NCBI GenBank assembly: GCA_030373045.1
Contig: JAUCPW010000013.1
Span: 1 to 33,867 of the forward strand
Source: Candidatus Fermentibacter sp.
GTDB lineage: Bacteria; Fermentibacterota; Fermentibacteria; Fermentibacterales; Fermentibacteraceae
Length of the DNA: 33,867 nt
Direction of reading: 5' to 3'
Positions 25,025 through 33,202 of this stretch are shown here, piece after piece. A program made the position numbers and the translations under genes. The first letter of the stretch is position 1; each line of letters begins with the position of its first letter. Below the pieces are notes generated by a model that was not told the origin of the DNA, did no database searches, and was given only the letters and a program-made list of their open reading frames with translations.

Positions 25025-26259
25025 GTCCAGCAGATCCCGGGTTCGCGGCCCGCGTTGAAGCTGAATGGGACGACGTCGCCCGGCGAAACCCCGTCGAGGG
25101 CACCGTCGCAGATCGCAAGGGCGTTCGTGCCGGCGGTGCTCATCAGGTCGCCCGAGCCGCTCGTGGCGGGCATGTCGAGCACCCAGCCCGCACCGTCGGA
25201 ACATGCGGTCACCCTGAGGAAGTTCGTGCGGCCGCGCTTCTGGCGGTGTGTGAACCTGGAGACCCCCTCGAACCGCCTCCTCCTGAAGTCGGGGTGCCCC
25301 GACATCCGCCTGACGGCCGGCGCCACGTACTCCTGGAACGTGCAGAAGACCGAGACCGGGTTCCCCGGCAGGCAGAACACGGGTTTTCCGTTCGCGAGCC
25401 CGAACGAGAAGGGCTTGCCCGGCTTCTGCGCCACTTCACGGAACAGGAAGCGGACTCCCGCTGCTTCGAGGGCCGGGGCGACGTGGTCGTAGGCGCCAAG
25501 GGATATCCCCCCGGCCACCAGGAGGATGTCTGCAGAACCCAGGAGTGCGAGTGCCGCTTCCGAGGTCCTGCCGGGGTCGTCGGGGACATGGGCGGCCGGC
25601 CCCTGCCGCAGGCCGCATTCGAGAAGGAGGGAGGAGAGCATCGGCGAGTTGGCGTTCCTGACCTGGCCGGGTCCGGGTCTCTGCCCGGGGGGGATCACCT
25701 CGGTGCCCGTGGTGAGGATCGCGGCCGCGGGGCGACCGTATACCGGAAGCGACGTCCTGCCGGCCATGGCCGCCAGGCCCGCTGCCTTCGAGTCGAGGAG
25801 GTCGCCTCTCGAGAGGACCCTGGCACCCGCGGCGATGTCCTCGCCGCGGAAGCAGACGTTCTCTGCGGGAGCCGGCATCATGTCCGCGCGGAGCCTTCCC
25901 CCGTCCACCCTGGAGGCCTCGAGCATGAGTACGCGGTCGGCTCCTTCCGGCACTGGCGCGCCCGTCATGATCGGCGCGGCCTGCCCGGGGCAGAGGGCCG
26001 CACCGCCGGAAGCCCCCGCGGGGATCTCGCCGAGGATCTCGTACGATTCCGACTCCCCGGCGAGGGCGTATCCGTCCATCGCCGACCTGTCGAACGGGGG
26101 CATGTCGATGTCGCAGAGGACGTCCCCGGCCAGTATGTGCCCGGCGGATTCCCAGGCGGCCTTCACGACAGCCGACGGGGGCGGCAGATTCCCGAGTACG
26201 ATCCCGAGCGCCTCCTCCGGGGTCGGCATGGTCTTCGTGCTTTCCGTGCCGTCAGGCAT
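25021..26259 (-). CDS. moeA: Molybdopterin molybdenumtransferase MoeA
   Basis: It inserts molybdate (or tungstate) into adenylylated molybdopterin. The 412-aa length is typical. Landmarks are PPFDRSAMDGYAL near the N-terminus, APIMTGAPVPEGADRV, ILTTGTEVIPPGQ, LLVAGGISLGAYDHV and KPGKPFSFG...CLPGNPVSV. The ATG at 26259 has GGAGG 6 bp upstream and overlaps the end of the MobB-like gene by 8 bp. Mo versus W cannot be told from sequence. Confidence 0.96.
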   Translation of the reverse strand: MPDGTESTKTMPTPEEALGIVLGNLPPPSAVVKAAWESAGHILAGDVLCDIDMPPFDRSAMDGYALAGESESYEILGEIPAGASGGAALCPGQAAPIMTGAPVPEGADRVLMLEASRVDGGRLRADMMPAPAENVCFRGEDIAAGARVLSRGDLLDSKAAGLAAMAGRTSLPVYGRPAAAILTTGTEVIPPGQRPGPGQVRNANSPMLSSLLLECGLRQGPAAHVPDDPGRTSEAALALLGSADILLVAGGISLGAYDHVAPALEAAGVRFLFREVAQKPGKPFSFGLANGKPVFCLPGNPVSVFCTFQEYVAPAVRRMSGHPDFRRRRFEGVSRFTHRQKRGRTNFLRVTACSDGAGWVLDMPATSGSGDLMSTAGTNALAICDGALDGVSPGDVVPFSFNAGREPGICWT

Positions 26260-26776
26260 CGCGGCCCTCCCGAAGGCGCCTCCGGCCCTGGCGGGAGGCG
26301 ACCGGATCGAACATCCGGCCGGCCGCCAGGGCGGCCGATGATTCATCCACGGGACCGTCCAGGAGGAGATCCGCCTTCCGTGCGAGCTCCGGGTCCTTGG
26401 GTGCGATGCCGGGATCGCACGAGCGGATGTAGACGAGACAGTCCGCATCGATGACGGATGCAGCCGAGTTGCTTTCCCATACCGCCAGGTCCTCGGTCAC
26501 CCGGATACCCCGGATCAGCCCGGGGAGTTCGGCGGGCTCGGAGTAGCCGGCCACCACGGCCCTCGAGGCGCCTGCCCCGATGAACCTCCAGGTGTCCGAA
26601 CCCTCCCTGCCGGGCCCCTCGTGGACTCCGGCCGGAACATGACCCCCGCGCGAGAGCTTGCAGCAGAGGCAAGAGAGCCCGGCATCGGCCGCACGACGGG
26701 CGATGGCACAGCAGAGCAGGGTCTTGCCGAGACCCGACGCCGCAGCCGAGACTATCACGTTCAGTTCGTCCCCCAT
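26252..26776 (-). CDS. mobB: MobB-like P-loop protein
   Basis: MobB assists attachment of GMP to the Mo cofactor. This 174-aa protein begins with a P-loop (AASGLGKT, about 11-18), has the DTWRFIGAGAS segment that corresponds to the MobB D-S/T-xR...AGA region, and a DCLVYIRSCDPGIAPKD stretch. The histidine-rich KHxxH motif of typical MobB is reduced to KLSRGGH, so it is divergent. It heads the Mo operon. No ribosome site is seen before the ATG at 26776; a promoter-like pair lies directly upstream, so a leaderless message is possible. Confidence 0.75.
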   Translation of the reverse strand: MGDELNVIVSAAASGLGKTLLCCAIARRAADAGLSCLCCKLSRGGHVPAGVHEGPGREGSDTWRFIGAGASRAVVAGYSEPAELPGLIRGIRVTEDLAVWESNSAASVIDADCLVYIRSCDPGIAPKDPELARKADLLLDGPVDESSAALAAGRMFDPVASRQGRRRLREGRDA

Positions 26777-26782
26777 GCCGGG

Positions 26783-26812
26783 ATATCTCTCTGCGCGGCG
26801 CGCCCGCGTCAA
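26783..26812 (-). promoter_or_regulatory. Possible promoter of the Mo-cofactor operon
   Basis: Minus strand: a good TTGACG (-35), then 17-18 bp, then a weak AGATAT/GAGATA (-10). The -10 lies only about 6 bases before the mobB ATG, which would place the transcript start at or next to the start codon. Confidence 0.35.
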
Positions 26813-26872
26813 GAAACGCTTGCCCCCGGGCCCGTCCCTCTGCAATCTTCGCAAGGAAGGAGGTCGAGCGGG

Positions 26873-27835
26873 ATGATGAACGGAGGAAGATTCGCCCCTG
26901 CCGCCGCCCTGCTGGCGGCCTGCGTTGCGTGCGGAGGCGGGGAGCCCCGCGCTCCCCATCTCATGGGATCCGTCACCGTGGACGGGATAGAGTTCGGGCT
27001 CGGCGGCGCGAGGGGCTCGGTCCTCAATGCGCCGAGGACCGTCTACTGGGCCGGGGTCGCCATGCCGGCCCTCGTTCGGATCGACCTCTTCGGGCTCGAC
27101 GTCCCCGTCGACGACATGGGGCTCCCGCCCGGCGACGCGTTCCCGAGCCTCTCCCTCTTCCTGCCCGCCGGGCCGGGAGGCGACTTCTTCACGGGCCGGC
27201 CGGCCATTCCGGCGTCTCTCGAGATGCAGCTCGGCGGTGTGAAGACGTTCATCCCGGAGTCCCTCCTGGTGAACTGCTCGGTGGTGCTCTCCGCCAGCCC
27301 GCTGGACACCTCGATCGTGGACGTCGCCCTTTCGTTCTCGTTCGACAGGGGCGACTCGCACTACGAAGGGACCTACGACTGCCCGGTGTGCTTCCCCGGC
27401 GTCTCGGCGACGGAGGCCCCGGCCTACCCGTCGTCTGCCCTCCCCGACACGCTTGTGTTCACGACGGGCGGAGGCACCATGCGGCCGCTCTTCCTGGCCG
27501 CGATGCGCGAGGATGACGCCGGCACCGACAGCTACACCGTGTACGCCTTCACCGAGCCGTACACCGGATCGGTGCCTTCGAAGGCCATGCAGACCAATCT
27601 CCGTTTCGGCATCCCCGTGGCGCTTGCCGACGGCCTGCCCGTTCCCACCAGGGTCGAGGCGCTGGTCACCGCGCCCGGCGACACGCTGGTCTTCTCGGCG
27701 GGGTACGCCTTCTGCTGGGTGTCTGCCGTCGCGGAGGGTTCGGTGCTCAGGGGAGAGGTTCAGTTCCAGGGGAACGGGAGCGAGCCGGCCACGAGGTTTT
27801 CCGGCGGCGGCCCCTTCGAGGCGCCGATCAAGTAG
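26873..27835 (+). CDS. Lipoprotein of unknown function
   Basis: A 320-aa protein with a signal peptide and a good lipobox (LLAAC, Cys at about 17), so it is probably membrane-anchored through lipid. The rest is beta-rich, with no motif I recognise. A CPVCFPG stretch near 178-184 has paired cysteines that could form a disulfide or bind metal. The start is well supported by a full AAGGAGGT 9 bp before ATG. Its 3' end overlaps convergent lexA by 8 bp. It appears to be a single-gene transcript. Confidence 0.75.
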   Translation: MMNGGRFAPAAALLAACVACGGGEPRAPHLMGSVTVDGIEFGLGGARGSVLNAPRTVYWAGVAMPALVRIDLFGLDVPVDDMGLPPGDAFPSLSLFLPAGPGGDFFTGRPAIPASLEMQLGGVKTFIPESLLVNCSVVLSASPLDTSIVDVALSFSFDRGDSHYEGTYDCPVCFPGVSATEAPAYPSSALPDTLVFTTGGGTMRPLFLAAMREDDAGTDSYTVYAFTEPYTGSVPSKAMQTNLRFGIPVALADGLPVPTRVEALVTAPGDTLVFSAGYAFCWVSAVAEGSVLRGEVQFQGNGSEPATRFSGGGPFEAPIK

Positions 27836-28466
27836 GCCGAACCGGCGAAGCCTCTTCGAGGGTGCGCAGTACGGCCACGACCTTCCCCAGGACCTTGACC
27901 GGATCGCCGCCTTCGGAGAACCTCATCGGGGAATAGGCCGGATTGGCGGGGACGAGCTCGATCTCGACGTCGGATATGCGGCGGAACCTCTTGACCGTGG
28001 CCTCATCGCCGACGAGCACGACCGCCGTCTCCCCCTGGGCGACGAACGGCTGCGACCGCACCAGGACAAGGTCTCCGTCGAGGATGCCGTCGCCCGTCAT
28101 GCTGTCGCCCTTCACCCTCAGGAAGAAGTGGTTCTCGGCGGGATAGCCGGGCAGCTCGACCCAGCCGGTGATGTTCTCCTGTGCGAGGATGGGCCTGCCG
28201 GCTGCGACCTGCCCTATCACGGGCAGCCTGCCCCGGGCCGGCGCCCCCGGGACAGCGCCGGGGTTGACCGAGATGGCTCTCGCAGCCCTGTCCGACCTGT
28301 TGATGTAGCCGTGCGCGACCAGCCAGTCGAGGTGATCCTTCACGCTCTTGGTGCTGCGGAGGCCGACTGCGGAAGCGATCTCGCGGATGCTGGGGGGATA
28401 GCCGTTGCGCTCGTCGAAGCGGCGGACGAACTCGAGGATCAGCGCCTTTCTCTCGGTGAGTTCCAT
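27828..28466 (-). CDS. lexA: LexA repressor
   Basis: SOS regulator that cleaves itself when RecA is activated by DNA damage. The 212-aa length is typical. The N-terminal winged helix (1-65; PPSIREIASAVGLRSTKSVKDHLDWL) binds DNA. The self-cleavage site is A89-G90 in QVAAGRP; the catalytic pair is S122 (GDSMTGDG) and K159 (EATVKRF). The ATG at 28466 gives the usual LexA N-terminus (MELTERKALILEF); an in-frame ATG at 28493 lies inside the operator. No ribosome site precedes 28466. A palindromic operator overlaps the promoter, so it is likely autoregulated. Confidence 0.96.
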   Translation of the reverse strand: MELTERKALILEFVRRFDERNGYPPSIREIASAVGLRSTKSVKDHLDWLVAHGYINRSDRAARAISVNPGAVPGAPARGRLPVIGQVAAGRPILAQENITGWVELPGYPAENHFFLRVKGDSMTGDGILDGDLVLVRSQPFVAQGETAVVLVGDEATVKRFRRISDVEIELVPANPAYSPMRFSEGGDPVKVLGKVVAVLRTLEEASPVRPT

Positions 28467-28472
28467 GGCGCG

Positions 28473-28500
28473 AACATACACATGTGTTTGCATGCGTCAA
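28473..28500 (-). promoter_or_regulatory. lexA promoter
   Basis: Minus strand: TTGACG (28500-28495), a 16-bp spacer and TATGTT (28478-28473), with 6 bases between the -10 box and the lexA ATG. Transcription would start at or beside the start codon, suggesting a leaderless mRNA. Confidence 0.55.
28475..28490. promoter_or_regulatory. Candidate LexA operator
   Basis: A 16-bp palindrome, CATACACATGTGTTTG, symmetric except for one base pair. It covers the spacer and part of the -10 box of the lexA promoter, where an autorepressor would act. A second inverted pair, CATGCGT (28491-28497) and ACGCATG (28508-28514), sits over and beyond the -35 box. Confidence 0.5.
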
Positions 28501-28536
28501 GCGTGACACGCATGTGCCGGGTCGCGGGATCCCGGG

Positions 28537-28965
28537 TCAGTCCGGCATCATCCCGCTGAAGAAGACCAGGTACGCGGCGATCCTCACCATCGTGTTCTCG
28601 TCGGAGCCGTCGGCGTAGAGCATGGTGCCGAAGCTGCTGTCCTCGACGGTGCCGTCGCTCTGGATGGACAGGACCAGGCTGAACGACGAATCCGTGAGCC
28701 TGCCGTCGTCTTCGAGGTAGTACATGGTGTTGAACCCGGGACCCTCGATCCTGCCGTCCCGGATGTATCCCAGGGTGCTGAAGGAGGCGTCCTCGATGCG
28801 TGATTCGTCGCGGATGTATCCGAGGGTGCAGAAGGAGGCATCCTCTATGCGCCCGTCCTCCCTTATGTAAGCGATCGTGGAGAAGCTCTCGTCCTCGAGC
28901 CGGAGATCGCCCGCGGAAACGGAGGCGATCGATATGAAGAGAATGGCAGCCAGCAGGTTCCTCAT
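28537..28965 (-). CDS. Exported protein made of six ~18-residue tandem repeats
   Basis: A 142-aa protein with a signal peptide (MRNLLAAILFISIASVSA), then six imperfect repeats of about 17-19 residues with the consensus G-R-I-E-D-x-S-F-S-T-L-G-Y-I-R-D, then a hydrophobic tail (MVRIAAYLVFFSGMMPD). The alternating pattern suggests a stack of beta-hairpins, like a small propeller or solenoid. The family and function are unknown. AAAGGAGGT precedes the ATG by about 10 bp. Its promoter lies inside the start of the divergent gene, and only 33 bp separate the two starts. Confidence 0.75.
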   Translation of the reverse strand: MRNLLAAILFISIASVSAGDLRLEDESFSTIAYIREDGRIEDASFCTLGYIRDESRIEDASFSTLGYIRDGRIEGPGFNTMYYLEDDGRLTDSSFSLVLSIQSDGTVEDSSFGTMLYADGSDENTMVRIAAYLVFFSGMMPD

Positions 28966-28992
28966 CTGTAATGGAACCTCCTTTCGATTGGT

Positions 28993-29020
28993 AAAGTAAT
29001 GACCCCCGCCCTGCTGTCAA
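28993..29020 (-). promoter_or_regulatory. Promoter for the tandem-repeat protein
   Basis: Minus strand: consensus TTGACA (29020-29015), a 16-bp spacer and TACTTT (28998-28993). The start would be near 28986, about 20 bases before the ATG and just before its ribosome site. It overlaps the first codons of the divergent plus-strand gene. Confidence 0.5.
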
Positions 29021-30075
29021 TGGCGGCCGCGCTCGCGTCACTCCTCGACCCGCTACCTCTAGACGTGAACGATGCCTCCCTCCGCGACTTCGAGAACCTG
29101 CCCGGGATCGGCGCCTCGAGGGCTTCCGCCATCGTGGCCTTCCGCGACTCCTGCGGCCCGATCCTCGAGCTCGAGGATCTGCTCGCAGTACCGGGCATCG
29201 GCCCCGAGACCCTCGAGGATCTGCGGGGCATGCTCGTCGTCGGTGGTGATGCCTGTCTCCCGGTGGACACTTCGCACTGGCTGCCCGTCGTGGACAGCCT
29301 GCCCGATACGCTTCTCCGAGTCAGCGTCCTGGACGTGGGGGAGGGGGATGCGATCCTGCTCTCCTGCCGCGGCGGATCGACCGTCCTCGTCGACGGAGGC
29401 CCCGACGAGGGCGGGCCCGTCGCGCCCCCCGTGGTCGCAAGGCTCCTCCTGCTCGGGGTCGACAGCCTGGATGCGGTGATCATCACCCATCCCCACGACG
29501 ATCATATCGGCGGCCTCGTCGAGGTCTTCCGGCGGATTCCCGTCGGCTGCCTCTACGACCCCGGCACGGAGTCCGTATCGCCCGTGTACGAGGCGCTGCT
29601 CGGGGCCGTGGAGGAGTCATCCTCCCGGTACGAGGCGCTGGGAGAGGGGATGACCCTGGACCTGGGCTCCGCGGTGCTGACGGTGCTGGACGTCGGGGCG
29701 GCCGGGGTCGCCGAGGGCAACGAGAGCTCGGTGGTCATGCGCGTGACGTGCGGCCGTTTCTCCGCGCTCCTCGCGGGGGACGTCGAGGAGCGGTCGGAGG
29801 TGGACCTGACCCCCGGAGCCCGGCCCGTCACCTTCATGGTGGCGCCTCATCACGGCAGCAACACTTCGGCGTTCGAGCCCCTGCTGCGCAGGCTCCGGCC
29901 GCAGTTCGCCGCGGTGAGCGCCGGGCGCGGCAATCCGTTCGGGCACCCCCACTTGTCCGTGCTCGCGAAGTATGCGGAACTGGGCGCCTCCTGTTTGCGC
30001 ACCGACATGTCGGGGACTATTATCGTCGCGACGGACGGCGGGTCCATCGCCGTCTCCACCGATCTCGACGAATAG
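28999..30075 (+). CDS. ComEA-type HhH domain fused to ComEC-type metallo-beta-lactamase domain
   Basis: A 358-aa protein. A short hydrophobic N-terminus could be a signal peptide. Residues about 22-80 form a ComEA-like helix-hairpin-helix pair (DVNDASLRDFENLPGIGASRASAIVAF, then LLAVPGIGPETLEDL), which binds DNA. Residues about 105-350 match the metallo-beta-lactamase domain of ComEC (VLDVGEGDAILL, THPHDDHIGG, LLAGDVEE, APHHGSNTS), with the HxHxDH metal ligands intact. There is no ComEC transmembrane channel. A DNA-binding extracytoplasmic or periplasmic nuclease is a reasonable inference. No clear ribosome site precedes the ATG. It is the first gene of a six-gene operon. Confidence 0.85.
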   Translation: MTPALLSMAAALASLLDPLPLDVNDASLRDFENLPGIGASRASAIVAFRDSCGPILELEDLLAVPGIGPETLEDLRGMLVVGGDACLPVDTSHWLPVVDSLPDTLLRVSVLDVGEGDAILLSCRGGSTVLVDGGPDEGGPVAPPVVARLLLLGVDSLDAVIITHPHDDHIGGLVEVFRRIPVGCLYDPGTESVSPVYEALLGAVEESSSRYEALGEGMTLDLGSAVLTVLDVGAAGVAEGNESSVVMRVTCGRFSALLAGDVEERSEVDLTPGARPVTFMVAPHHGSNTSAFEPLLRRLRPQFAAVSAGRGNPFGHPHLSVLAKYAELGASCLRTDMSGTIIVATDGGSIAVSTDLDE

Positions 30076-30084
30076 GGAGCACTG

Positions 30085-31029
30085 GTGAAATCCCGCTTCG
30101 GCCTGTCGCCCTATCTCTACATCCTCCCGGCCCTGGCGGTCGTCGTGGTCTTCAGGGTCGTCCCCATCGTCAGCTCCTTCCTCGCGTCCCTCACCGAATA
30201 CGACATCGGCGGCTTCCACGGCTTCACGGGGATCGACAACTACGCGAGGATGCTCTCGGACGCCCGCTTCTGGAGCAGCGTGTCCAACACCGTCTTCTTC
30301 GTGCTGGGCGTCGTCCCCCTCGGGATCGCGATCCCGCTGTTCCTGGCCGTGCTGCTGCGGGGGAGGCTGTTCGCCAAGGGCTTCTATCGGACGATCTACT
30401 TCCTGCCCGTCGTCACCAGTGCAGTCGCGGTCTCCGTCGTGTGGACGTGGCTGTTCAACCCCGAGGCGGGCCCTCTCAACGGCGTGCTGGCCGCACTCGG
30501 GATGGACCCGCTGATGTGGCTCCGCGAGCCCCGCGGGGTGTTCGACATGCTCCTCTCGCCCCTCGGCATCTCCCTGCCGGGCATCCTGGCCGGGCCGAGC
30601 CTCGCCCTGGTCTCCCTCATGATCGTGAGTGTCTGGAAGAGCATCGGCTACAACACGGTGCTGTTCCTGGCGGGGCTCGAGAACATACCGGGCGAGTACT
30701 ACGAGGCGGCGAAGCTGGACGGAGCCCGCCGCTGGGCGATCTTCAGGCACGTCACATGGCCGCTGCTCTCGCCCACGACCTACTACGTGCTGATCATGAG
30801 CACGATCACGTCATTCCAGACGTTCGCGCTCGTCTACGTGATGACCCCGCCGCCCGGTGGCGGCCCGCTCGGCACTACCAACCTGCTGGTCTTCTACCTG
30901 TACCAGAAGGCCTTCGACAGGTTCGACATAGGCTACGCCAGCGCGATCTCCGTCTTCCTGTTCGTGGTCCTGCTGGGCCTCACGATCCTCCAGAGGAGGC
31001 TCGCGGGCAGGCGGGTGGTGTACGAATGA
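30085..31029 (+). CDS. ABC transporter permease, MalF/UgpA type
   Basis: A 314-aa inner-membrane permease with six hydrophobic segments, belonging to the carbohydrate (CUT1) importer class. The EAA loop that docks the ATPase is EYYEAAKLDGARRWAIFRHV (about 208-227). The GTG start has AGGGAG 6 bp upstream. It is coupled to the next permease by an ATGA overlap. No substrate-binding protein or ATPase gene is found in the window, so these must be encoded elsewhere. Confidence 0.92.
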   Translation: MKSRFGLSPYLYILPALAVVVVFRVVPIVSSFLASLTEYDIGGFHGFTGIDNYARMLSDARFWSSVSNTVFFVLGVVPLGIAIPLFLAVLLRGRLFAKGFYRTIYFLPVVTSAVAVSVVWTWLFNPEAGPLNGVLAALGMDPLMWLREPRGVFDMLLSPLGISLPGILAGPSLALVSLMIVSVWKSIGYNTVLFLAGLENIPGEYYEAAKLDGARRWAIFRHVTWPLLSPTTYYVLIMSTITSFQTFALVYVMTPPPGGGPLGTTNLLVFYLYQKAFDRFDIGYASAISVFLFVVLLGLTILQRRLAGRRVVYE

Positions 31030-31808
31030 CGCCACGGGCCGCGGCGGGAGCAGTCCTCAGGCACTCGATGCTGGCCGCGGGCGGCCTGGTCATGCTGCTC
31101 CCATTCCTCTGGATGATCGCCACGTCGCTGGAGCAGGGCGGCTTCTCGAACTACGCCGACGCATGGAACGAGGTGCCCTTCGGGCGGTACCTCGTGAACA
31201 CCCTCATCGTCACCTCGCTGACTGTTCTGGGTGTTCTGATCACCTCGGCGCTGGCCGCCTACTCCTTCGCGACGATGGAGTACCGCGGGCGCAACTTCCT
31301 CTTCCTCCTGTTCCTCTCTACGATGATGGTGCCGCAGCCGGTCTACCTCGCCCCTTCGTACGTGATCCTCGCGAAGATGGGCTGGATCGACACCTTCGCT
31401 GCCCTGATCGTGCCGTGGACGGCCAACGTCTTCAGCGTGTTCCTGCTCAGGCAGCACTTCAGGTCGCTGCCCAAGTCGCTCTACGAGGCCGCCGTACTCG
31501 ACGGCTGCAGCAGGTTCGGCTACCTGTGGCGGGTCGCCCTCCCGCTCTCCCGGTCGGCCATCGTGACTGTCGTCCTGTTCGACATCATCGGAAGCTGGAA
31601 CAGCTTCATGTGGCCCCTCGTGGTTACGAACTCCGAGAACATGAGGGTTCTGCAGGTGGGGCTCTCCTACTTCAACCAGGAGCAGGCCAGCAACTTCCCC
31701 ATGCTCATGGCGGCCTCCACCTTCTGCACGATCCCGCTCCTGGTCATGTTCGTGCTGGCCCAGAAGCAGATCGTGTCGAGCTACTCCCGCTCAGGCCTGA
31801 AGGACTGA
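31026..31808 (+). CDS. ABC transporter permease, MalG/UgpE type
   Basis: A 260-aa partner permease of the CUT1 class with six membrane segments. The EAA loop is SLYEAAVLDGCSRFGYLWRV (about 155-174), followed by the expected LPLSRSAIVTVVLFDIIGSWNSFMWPL region. It forms a heterodimer with the upstream permease by family precedent. The start overlaps the previous stop (ATGA) and the stop overlaps the next start (TGATG). Confidence 0.92.
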   Translation: MTPRAAAGAVLRHSMLAAGGLVMLLPFLWMIATSLEQGGFSNYADAWNEVPFGRYLVNTLIVTSLTVLGVLITSALAAYSFATMEYRGRNFLFLLFLSTMMVPQPVYLAPSYVILAKMGWIDTFAALIVPWTANVFSVFLLRQHFRSLPKSLYEAAVLDGCSRFGYLWRVALPLSRSAIVTVVLFDIIGSWNSFMWPLVVTNSENMRVLQVGLSYFNQEQASNFPMLMAASTFCTIPLLVMFVLAQKQIVSSYSRSGLKD

Positions 31809-32278
31809 TGAGAGCCCTGCTTCTCGCCGCGATGATCGCCCCTGCCGCGGCCTCATCCGACCTGGGGGCCGAGGCGCTCGTGTTCCTCGACCGGCTCGCC
31901 TCGACGGGCTACGGGGGGATCTTCATGGCCCCGCTCGAAGTCTCGATCCTCGAGCCCTGCACTCTGGACGTGATGATGAACCCGCTCGCCGACAGGGGAT
32001 TCTTCATGGCCATCGGCGGGGAGAACGTGCTCGATCTGTCCCTCGTGGTAGAGGGGAACGGCTGGTCGGTGAGCGACTCCTTCCCCGACGACTTCCCGGT
32101 GCTGGAACTGGACGCCCCCCTGGCCGCTACAGTCAGGAGAATGATCGTGTGCGCCACCGACATGATCCACAATGCCGACCGCGACAGCGTGGTGGTGATG
32201 TACGCGGTTTCGGTCGTTGACCTTCCGGAACCGGCTGATGATGTTCCGGCGGAGCAGGATTCAACGGGGGTTCAATAG
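31808..32278 (+). CDS. Exported protein of unknown function
   Basis: A 156-aa protein with a short signal peptide (MRALLLAAMIAPAAASS) and a mixed body with no motif I recognise. Part of it (IGGENVLDLSLVVEGNGWSV) is beta-type, and it ends in a Pro/Glu/Asp-rich tail. The length and the position between an ABC permease and an outer-membrane barrel gene suggest a periplasmic role. It overlaps the upstream stop by one base, and the next ATG follows its stop directly. Confidence 0.68.
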   Translation: MRALLLAAMIAPAAASSDLGAEALVFLDRLASTGYGGIFMAPLEVSILEPCTLDVMMNPLADRGFFMAIGGENVLDLSLVVEGNGWSVSDSFPDDFPVLELDAPLAATVRRMIVCATDMIHNADRDSVVVMYAVSVVDLPEPADDVPAEQDSTGVQ

Positions 32279-33202
32279 ATGAAGACGGCAGGCATCGTTC
32301 TCACTGCGGCTGTCCTGGCGGCGGGTGCCGCGTCGGCGGCCGACACCGCAGGCTTCGCGTTCCTCAGGATCCCCGTGGGCGCCCGGGCAGCCGCCATGGG
32401 CGGGGCCTTCTGCGCCGTGACGGGCGATCCGGTCTCCCTCTACTGGAACCCGGCCTCGGCGGCCTCGGTCGCCTCGCAGGCCCTCACCACCCACTACACC
32501 GGCTACTTCCTCGACATGCAGGGCGGCTTCGCGGGGTGGGTCAACCCCGGCGAGGCCGATGCGATAGGCGTTTCCGCCAACTACTTCTACGGCGGCTCGT
32601 TCGACCGAACCACGATGGAGGACCCTCTGGGAACGGGCGAGCAGTTCTCGTCCAGCAGCGTGGCTCTGGCCGCCACGTACGCCCGTATCCTCACCCCGTC
32701 GATCAACGCGGGAATAACGGGCAAGTTCGTGTACTCGAGCATCGACGAGTACAGCGGCAACGCATTCTTCGTCGACGCCGGCGCCACCTGGAGGCCGGGC
32801 GGCGACAGCCCCCTCACGGCCGCGCTCGTGGTAAGGAACGCCGGCATCCAGACCAAGGCCTTCTACCGCGACAACGACCCCGTCCCGACCGAGATCGCCG
32901 CCGGAGGCAGCTACAGCATCGCTGACCCCGGCATCCTCGTATCGGCCGAGGCGACATATCCCGTGAACGGCGACCCCAACGCGGCCCTCGGCGTAGAGTA
33001 TGCCCTGCTCGACATGCTGAGCCTCAGGGTCGGCGGCAACCTCAGGGACATGGACGCCTCCGAGGAGGCCGGCGGCGGATTCGTGGACGGGATGGCCTTC
33101 GGCGCGGGCACCTCCTTCGACCGCTTCGCCCTCGACTACTGCTTCAAGCCGTTCGCCGACCTCGGCACCGTCCACAGGATCTCGCTGGGCTACATTCTGT
33201 GA
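32279..33202 (+). CDS. PorV/PorQ-like outer-membrane beta-barrel protein
   Basis: A 307-aa protein with a signal peptide (MKTAGIVLTAAVLAAGAASA) and the PorV/UPF0164-type opening FLRIPVGARAAAMGGAFCAV...YWNPASAA, followed by amphipathic strands and a C-terminal strand ending LGYIL. Such proteins are outer-membrane barrels typical of FCB bacteria; some serve type 9 secretion, others transport. No other secretion genes are present here, so its role is open. It starts directly after the previous stop and overlaps the next gene by GTGA. Confidence 0.88.
   Translation: MKTAGIVLTAAVLAAGAASAADTAGFAFLRIPVGARAAAMGGAFCAVTGDPVSLYWNPASAASVASQALTTHYTGYFLDMQGGFAGWVNPGEADAIGVSANYFYGGSFDRTTMEDPLGTGEQFSSSSVALAATYARILTPSINAGITGKFVYSSIDEYSGNAFFVDAGATWRPGGDSPLTAALVVRNAGIQTKAFYRDNDPVPTEIAAGGSYSIADPGILVSAEATYPVNGDPNAALGVEYALLDMLSLRVGGNLRDMDASEEAGGGFVDGMAFGAGTSFDRFALDYCFKPFADLGTVHRISLGYIL

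Noticed and set aside
30085-31808. Assigning a specific sugar to the two permeases
   Set aside because: No binding protein is present, and permease sequence alone does not define the substrate.
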